A stretch of 64,000 nt of DNA. Origin: a virus. Made by a program: the position numbers and the translations under genes. The stretch's first letter is position 1. Each line of letters begins with the position of its first letter. The stretch spans positions 1 through 64,000 of the IMG/VR virus record IMGVR_UViG_3300026209_000002, one strand, 5' to 3'. This document shows positions 59,848-64,000 of this stretch, piece by piece. The notes beneath the pieces are model-generated. The model made no database searches. It saw only the letters and a list, made by a program, of their open reading frames with translations, and was not told where the DNA came from.

Positions 59848-61676
59848 TGATTACAGATATAGATAAAATTGTAAAAGAGTGGTCTTATCGAATAGATAAT
59901 GGTGCACCAAATCCTAAAAATTCGGTACATTTATATCATCTATCTGATATATTGATAGAATATAGATGGCCTTCGAATGCAATAGATGAATTGTTAAATA
60001 ACATTAAGAATGGTGTAGTTACTTTACCTAATGTTGTATTAAATGAGGGGACTCGACAAGAGGCATCATTAAACACGGCGATGATGGAGACTGCAGCGTT
60101 AATAGGAACAACTGGTGTGTCACGACAACCATTTATTGATTTGTTATCAGTACCTAAGATATTTAAAGTAATAAAAATTAAAAGTAAAGATGATGTTAAT
60201 GATTTTAAAAAACAATGTAATGATATAATAAAATTATCTAAGAAAGCTAAAAAAGAGTTATCGAAGGGTGTAGGTAAATCTGGTGATTGGAATTCTACAG
60301 GAGTATCTATGATAAAGGACTTTGTATTACCTGAATTAAAAATGGAAGATGGTGTTCCTGTATTTCATGAAAATAGTTTACAAGATATTGCTTTAGCAGG
60401 TGGTTTAGCGTGGGGGATGTCAGATTTTGTAGCAGAGAAAGTTAGTTTTAAACCAAAGTTTATTCACGATAAGATTATGGATTTTTATAAAGCTGAAATA
60501 AATAGAGGTATTACAAGAAAAGGTTCTAAAGCGGCTACTCCAGATGCTATCATATCAAACGTATCAGCTGACAAATTACTAACAGCATTGAAAGATGATA
60601 AGAATGAAGTTGTAGGAAATGAATCAGATGGAACTGTAAAATTAGGAAAAGATATAATTTACATACAAACATCTCTTAAAAAAGGTGTAGGTAGTTCTCA
60701 AATTGGTAAATTTTCTAAATTGTTAAGAGGTACTTATAATCTTGGAGTGAGTACCAAAGAAGCTGCAACTTTTTTACAAGAAGAACGTAATGAGATTGAA
60801 AAAATGATTTATGAGGGATTGTGGGATAAGGTAAAAAGTTTCACTTCTTCTATTTTTAGTAAAGCGAAGAATTTGGTGAATAATGGGTTATCAAGACTGA
60901 AGGGTTTCTTTTCTAAATCATTTAAAGATGGTGCAAAAATAAAACCAAAAACTATTAATAAATTAACAAAAGGTTACACAATCAAAGAGTGGACACAAGA
61001 AGATGTTGATTTATTAACGGAAGGTACTATGAGTGGTCCTACCAGAGCGACTATAAAAGCGATATATAATAATCCAACTAACGCATATAAAAATTTAAAT
61101 AAAGAAGTTACCGCATTAGAAAAGAAAATGAATGCTCTTGGTGAGTTGGGTTATGGTAAAATAAATAAAATTACCTCAGCACCAAAGAAGATACCTGTTA
61201 CAAGAAATGATAAAGAACCAGGGTCTAAGGTTGTTTTAACTTTAATAGGGAATATAGCCGCATTAGAAATGGTTCAAGGTTTAGCAGGTAAAAGTTCTAA
61301 ATTAAAAAAGATAATATCAAATTTAGTTACAGAGATGTTGTTTGGTGCTACAAATCAACCACTTTGGAAAGTATATGGTAAGATGTCAAATAAGGACAAA
61401 GCTTTTTCTTATTTAGGAACAGCGAAAACAGTAGAGAAAAGATTTGAAGGAGATGATATTAATATTGAGTTATTAGGAGTTGATGTACATCCACATACAA
61501 ATAATGCATATTATGTAATTACTTGTTATTTATTACAAGAGATAGCTGACGCTGGTAAATTTTATGTTAAGGTACGAACAGGTACTAATTCATCTAGTAA
61601 TATAACTCAAAATTACGAAGGTCAGGCGATTATAGGGGCATTTGACATAGATAAAAAATTAAAAGAGATTATTTAA
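59847..61676 (+). CDS. Hypothetical protein with internal protease-site-like motifs
   Basis: A 609-aa protein. The beginning KIVKEWSYRIDNGAPNPKN resembles a conserved marine T4-like protein. LNE67|G and LTE392|G fit the prohead-protease pattern, and a helical region with MIYEGLWDKVKSFTSSIFSKA (320-340) lies between. A central stretch (KAATPDAIISNVSADK then DIIYIQTSLKKGVGSS, 228-285) has the Asp ... x-Lys spacing of a PD-(D/E)xK nuclease-like fold, which is a weak hint only. The C-terminal 200 residues are beta-rich (YYVITCYLLQEIADAGKFYV). Overlaps both neighbours by 1 nt. Function unknown. Confidence 0.45.
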   Translation: MITDIDKIVKEWSYRIDNGAPNPKNSVHLYHLSDILIEYRWPSNAIDELLNNIKNGVVTLPNVVLNEGTRQEASLNTAMMETAALIGTTGVSRQPFIDLLSVPKIFKVIKIKSKDDVNDFKKQCNDIIKLSKKAKKELSKGVGKSGDWNSTGVSMIKDFVLPELKMEDGVPVFHENSLQDIALAGGLAWGMSDFVAEKVSFKPKFIHDKIMDFYKAEINRGITRKGSKAATPDAIISNVSADKLLTALKDDKNEVVGNESDGTVKLGKDIIYIQTSLKKGVGSSQIGKFSKLLRGTYNLGVSTKEAATFLQEERNEIEKMIYEGLWDKVKSFTSSIFSKAKNLVNNGLSRLKGFFSKSFKDGAKIKPKTINKLTKGYTIKEWTQEDVDLLTEGTMSGPTRATIKAIYNNPTNAYKNLNKEVTALEKKMNALGELGYGKINKITSAPKKIPVTRNDKEPGSKVVLTLIGNIAALEMVQGLAGKSSKLKKIISNLVTEMLFGATNQPLWKVYGKMSNKDKAFSYLGTAKTVEKRFEGDDINIELLGVDVHPHTNNAYYVITCYLLQEIADAGKFYVKVRTGTNSSSNITQNYEGQAIIGAFDIDKKLKEII

Positions 61677-62089
61677 TGAAAACACAATTATTATGTACAT
61701 TCACTAAAAAGACGGAGTTAAATGAAACAGTTGATGTTATAATTTCCTGTAATGAAATAATGTTTGAAAAAATTTATGTATTTGAAGATTCAGATAACAC
61801 TGCTAATTTAATGTGTACTTATAATGTAGAGTATGATGAGGATTTTACAGAGGGAGTTCCTAATACTATTTCTCTACATAGAAAGAAACAAACTAACACG
61901 TTATACACTATAAACGCGCTAAATGATGTCATAAGGGAACTTAATAACGGAGTGTTAGATAAGACCTATATTATACCTTGGGAGAATTATCAAAATTCTA
62001 TTTTACTAAATAATGAAAGTGGATTAGTTAAGATAAATACGAAGTTATATAAAATAGTTAATGTAAAAACTTGGAGTGTTACAGATTAA
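61676..62089 (+). CDS. Conserved hypothetical protein of T4-like marine phages
   Basis: A 137-aa protein. TQLLCTFTKKTELNETVD, YVFEDSDNTANLMCTYNV and PNTISLHRKKQTNTLYTINALNDVI match, as I remember, a conserved cyanophage/T4-like protein of unknown function (related position: between helicase/replication and gp32 genes). The sequence shows no catalytic motif and is probably alpha/beta. Overlaps the previous gene by 1 nt and precedes the GH6 gene by 3 nt. Confidence 0.6.
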   Translation: MKTQLLCTFTKKTELNETVDVIISCNEIMFEKIYVFEDSDNTANLMCTYNVEYDEDFTEGVPNTISLHRKKQTNTLYTINALNDVIRELNNGVLDKTYIIPWENYQNSILLNNESGLVKINTKLYKIVNVKTWSVTD

Positions 62090-62092
62090 AAA

Positions 62093-62947
62093 TTGAAGTT
62101 ATATTATCCTGATTTTGATAAACATAAAAATTTATCAGATTCCTATGATGACCTAAAAAGGCTATATAGACAACCAATGGCCATTTGGTTTGGTAGAAGT
62201 CCTTACAAAAAAACTAAAAATATCCCAAATAGGATTCATAGATTACTTAAACGAGCTGAAGATAAAATAGTAACTCTTGTGTTATATTCAATACCTAATA
62301 GAGATTTAGGTAAATATAGTAAAGGTGGAGAGACAGATTCTAAATCTTATTTAGAATTTATTAAAGAAGTTGTAGTTGGAATAGGTACTCATAAGAATTG
62401 TTTAATTGTTTTAGAACCAGATGCTTTAGCTCATTCTTTAAAGATGGAAAGAAAAGAGAAGAAAGAAAGAATAAAGTTATTAAAACAATCTTTAAAGTTA
62501 CTGAGAAAGACTAATTCAAAAATTTATATAGATATTGGACATCCAGAATGGTTGAAAGTATCAGAAGCAATAACATTGTTAAGACAGTTTGATAAAAAGT
62601 TATATGATGGTTTTACTTTAAATGTATCTAATTTCATTGATACCCAAGTATGTGTTGATTATGGTGATGATATTACTAAAAAAATTGGAAAAAATTACAT
62701 AATAGATACAAGTAGGAATGGTTTAGGTTATTCCACTTCTTTATTTAATCCTACAAATATCGCGATAGGAGAATTACCTACATTTAAAAGTGTTTTTGAA
62801 AATTGTGATGGATATTTATGGGTAAAACCACTTGGAGAATCAGATGGTAAAGAGAATGGTTCACCAAAAGCTGGTAGGTTTTATTTGGAATACGCATTAA
62901 AAGTTATAGAAAATTCAAAAAAGATAGGCACATTTAACTTCCAATAA
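62093..62947 (+). CDS. GH6 family glucanase (endoglucanase/cellobiohydrolase-like)
   Basis: A 284-aa protein with the complete GH6 motif set: YRQPMAIWFGRSPYK at the start of the barrel, LYSIPNRDLGKYSKGG (Asp71), LIVLEPDALAHS with the catalytic acid Asp110, IYIDIGHPEWL, GFTLNVSNFI, YIIDTSRNG, and YLWVKPLGESDG (Asp251) followed by AGRFYLEYAL. GH6 enzymes cleave beta-1,4-glucan by inversion. No signal peptide, linker or cellulose-binding module is present, unlike secreted cellulases, and this is a minimal catalytic domain. The start is TTG 62093, 16 nt after GGAG; ATG is not available before the domain. It lies between a T4-like core gene and gp32, so it is integrated in the phage genome, not a contig artefact. 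Confidence 0.88.
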   Translation: MKLYYPDFDKHKNLSDSYDDLKRLYRQPMAIWFGRSPYKKTKNIPNRIHRLLKRAEDKIVTLVLYSIPNRDLGKYSKGGETDSKSYLEFIKEVVVGIGTHKNCLIVLEPDALAHSLKMERKEKKERIKLLKQSLKLLRKTNSKIYIDIGHPEWLKVSEAITLLRQFDKKLYDGFTLNVSNFIDTQVCVDYGDDITKKIGKNYIIDTSRNGLGYSTSLFNPTNIAIGELPTFKSVFENCDGYLWVKPLGESDGKENGSPKAGRFYLEYALKVIENSKKIGTFNFQ

Positions 62948-62951
62948 AAAA

Positions 62952-62975
62952 TTGAAAAAAAAAATGTTTTTTCAA
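62952..62975 (+). other. A/T-rich hairpin after the GH6 gene
   Basis: TTGAAAAAA (62952-62960) pairs with TTTTTTCAA (62967-62975), loop AAAATG. The T-run is in the stem, not after it, so terminator activity is doubtful. Confidence 0.3.
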
Positions 62976-62985
62976 AAACAAAGAG

Positions 62986-62993
62986 ATATTTAT
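62986..62993 (+). promoter_or_regulatory. ATATTTAT element (candidate promoter) before gp32
   Basis: GAGATATTTATTCG 84 nt before ATG 63070; the hairpin at 62998-63018 lies immediately after it and would be at the 5' end of the transcript. Confidence 0.42.
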
Positions 62994-62997
62994 TCGT

Positions 62998-63018
62998 GAA
63001 GTAAAAATTAATTACTTC
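62998..63018 (+). promoter_or_regulatory. Hairpin in the gp32 leader, candidate translational operator
   Basis: GAAGTAA (62998-63004) and TTACTTC (63012-63018), loop AAATTAA, 52-72 nt before ATG 63070. The next 50 nt are A-rich and unstructured (for example AATAAACAATACAATAAG) and end in AGGAG. T4 gene 32 is autoregulated by a structured element 40-67 nt upstream plus unstructured A/U sequence bound cooperatively by gp32, so this layout is a plausible equivalent. Confidence 0.5.
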
Positions 63019-63069
63019 CGAATGATAAATAAACAATACAATAAGTAAATAACAAATAGGAGATACCTA

Positions 63070-63834
63070 ATGGATTTAGAACTCGTAAAACGAAGACTCA
63101 ATCAGTTACAAACAACAACCCAAAGAACTTCAAATCTTTGGAAACCAACCCCAGGAAAACAACTAATTCGAATTGTACCTTATAAATTTAATAAGGATAA
63201 TCCGTTCATTGAGTTGTTTTTTCACTATGACATAGGTGGAAAGTCACATCTTTCACCAATTTCTTTTGGTCGTCCAGACCCAATTGAAGAATTTGCTCAA
63301 AAGTTAAAAACATCTGGTAATCGTGATGATTATCGTTTGGGTAAAAAACTTGAAGCGAAGATGAGAACATACGCACCAGTTATTGTTCGTGGTGAAGAAA
63401 AACAAGGTGTAAAATTTTGGGGTTTCGGTAAACTTGTATATCAAGAATTACTTTCAGTTATAGCAGATCCAGATTACGGTGATATTACAGACCCATTAAA
63501 TGGTCGTGATGTTGCTGTAGAGTTCAAAACAGCTGAAGAAACTGGAGCAAGTTTCCCATCAACCTCGATCCGAGTAAAACCAGTACAATCACCAATTTCT
63601 GAAGATACGAATATTTTAGAAATGATTGATGATACTCAAAAGGATATTACTGAGATATATCAGGAAAAAACGTATGATGAACTTACGGAAATTCTGAATA
63701 CTTGGTTAGAAGGTGGTGATAAAGAAACCAATGATGAGGAAACCACAACTTCAAAAACAGCTGACGCAGTTAAGGAAACCACTAAGAATGTAAGTGAAGT
63801 TTCTGATGCGTTTGATGACCTCTTTAACAAGTAA
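63070..63834 (+). CDS. gp32: Single-stranded DNA-binding protein (gp32-like)
   Basis: A 254-aa protein. The N-terminus (ELVKRRLNQLQTTTQRTSNLWKP) and GKQLIRIVPYKFNKDNPFIEL, followed by FHYDIGGKSHLSPISFGRPDP and KFWGFGKLVYQELL, are the pattern of T4-like marine gp32 proteins. The C-terminus is acidic and ends DAFDDLFNK, as in other SSBs, for partner binding. It covers ssDNA in replication, repair and recombination, and works with UvsX, which is encoded next. T4 gp32 has 301 aa; the zinc-finger Cys/His cluster of T4 is not apparent here. Confidence 0.92.
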   Translation: MDLELVKRRLNQLQTTTQRTSNLWKPTPGKQLIRIVPYKFNKDNPFIELFFHYDIGGKSHLSPISFGRPDPIEEFAQKLKTSGNRDDYRLGKKLEAKMRTYAPVIVRGEEKQGVKFWGFGKLVYQELLSVIADPDYGDITDPLNGRDVAVEFKTAEETGASFPSTSIRVKPVQSPISEDTNILEMIDDTQKDITEIYQEKTYDELTEILNTWLEGGDKETNDEETTTSKTADAVKETTKNVSEVSDAFDDLFNK

Positions 63835-63847
63835 TTAAGGATATACA

Positions 63848-64000
63848 ATGAGCGTAAGAGATGAACTTGCTGAAGCATTAGCAGGTTCTTTGAACAAAAA
63901 GTTCAAAGACCATAAAGTAGCATATTTCTTAGATGGTGTAGATAATACACCTACCGATATCACGGATTTTATATCAACTGGTTCGACAATGTTGGATTTA
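63848..64000 (+). CDS. uvsX: UvsX recombinase, N-terminal part (3' end outside window)
   Basis: 51 codons are visible. DELAEALAGSLNKKFKDHKVAYFL followed by TDITDFISTGSTMLDL matches the N-terminus of RecA/UvsX proteins of marine T4-like phages, just before the Walker A loop, which would be beyond the edge. UvsX carries out strand exchange in recombination-dependent replication and works with gp32. Preceded by TAAGGA 8-13 nt before the ATG and by 13 nt after the gp32 stop. Confidence 0.88.
   Translation, partial: MSVRDELAEALAGSLNKKFKDHKVAYFLDGVDNTPTDITDFISTGSTMLDL

Noticed and set aside
1-64000. tRNA genes, CRISPR arrays, IS elements, integrase/att sites
   Set aside because: No cloverleaf-like sequence with CCA end, no regularly spaced non-coding repeats, no transposase or integrase motifs were seen. 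The repeats found are inside fibre genes or are protein linkers.

Overview
This is a 64 kb piece of an AT-rich, T4-superfamily myovirus (contractile-tailed phage) genome. All roughly 60 genes I can support lie on the + strand, many with ATGA-type overlaps. The hallmark set is large terminase, portal, prohead protease, acidic scaffold, gp23-type capsid protein, neck, sheath, tube, gp26-type and gp53-type baseplate proteins, gp32 and UvsX. A marine host, perhaps an alphaproteobacterium such as SAR11, is an inference. It rests on the base composition, the cyanophage/pelagiphage-like accessory genes and a phage bS21 whose N-terminus (VRNNNVEKAI) looks like alphaproteobacterial S21.

Layout. 1-3951: small-molecule/glycan enzymes (end of a glycosyltransferase-like gene, two 2OG-Fe(II) oxygenases, a PLP enzyme, a NodU-type carbamoyltransferase). 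4027-13356: a GH108 endolysin, then a run of basic or modular proteins rich in (L/I/V)-x-E|(G/A/S/T) motifs, including a 632-aa string of small domains and a 1192-aa kinase/nucleotidyltransferase/ligase fusion; next a Zn-ribbon protein and a spanin-like protein. 13356-23771: head module (terminase, portal, protease, bS21, scaffold, capsid). 23874-31445: a SGNH-like gene, two Hint-like genes, neck/tail-completion proteins including a tandem paralogue pair. 30441-41902: fibre-like proteins ending in a 1667-aa fibre with an S74 chaperone. 42354-54785: sheath, tube, gp26 with an overlapping reading frame reachable by frameshift, tape measure and baseplate. 54808-62947: accessory metabolism (ThyX, NagB, PIG-L deacetylase, SGNH hydrolase, PolA-like palm protein, GH6 glucanase). 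63070-64000: gp32 and the start of uvsX.

How the parts may work together. Strong terminators follow capsid and sheath genes. A recurrent ATATTTAT element lies just upstream of many late genes and is the best candidate for a late promoter. The prohead protease at 18528-19160 has a large set of candidate substrates in this window: scaffold, capsid, portal tail, and above all the modular proteins at 4027-12000 and 17657-18528. The most interesting hypothesis here is that these are head-internal polyproteins, cut apart by the protease and delivered with the DNA, possibly including a nucleic-acid repair or nucleotide enzyme set. No tRNA gene, IS element or CRISPR array was seen.
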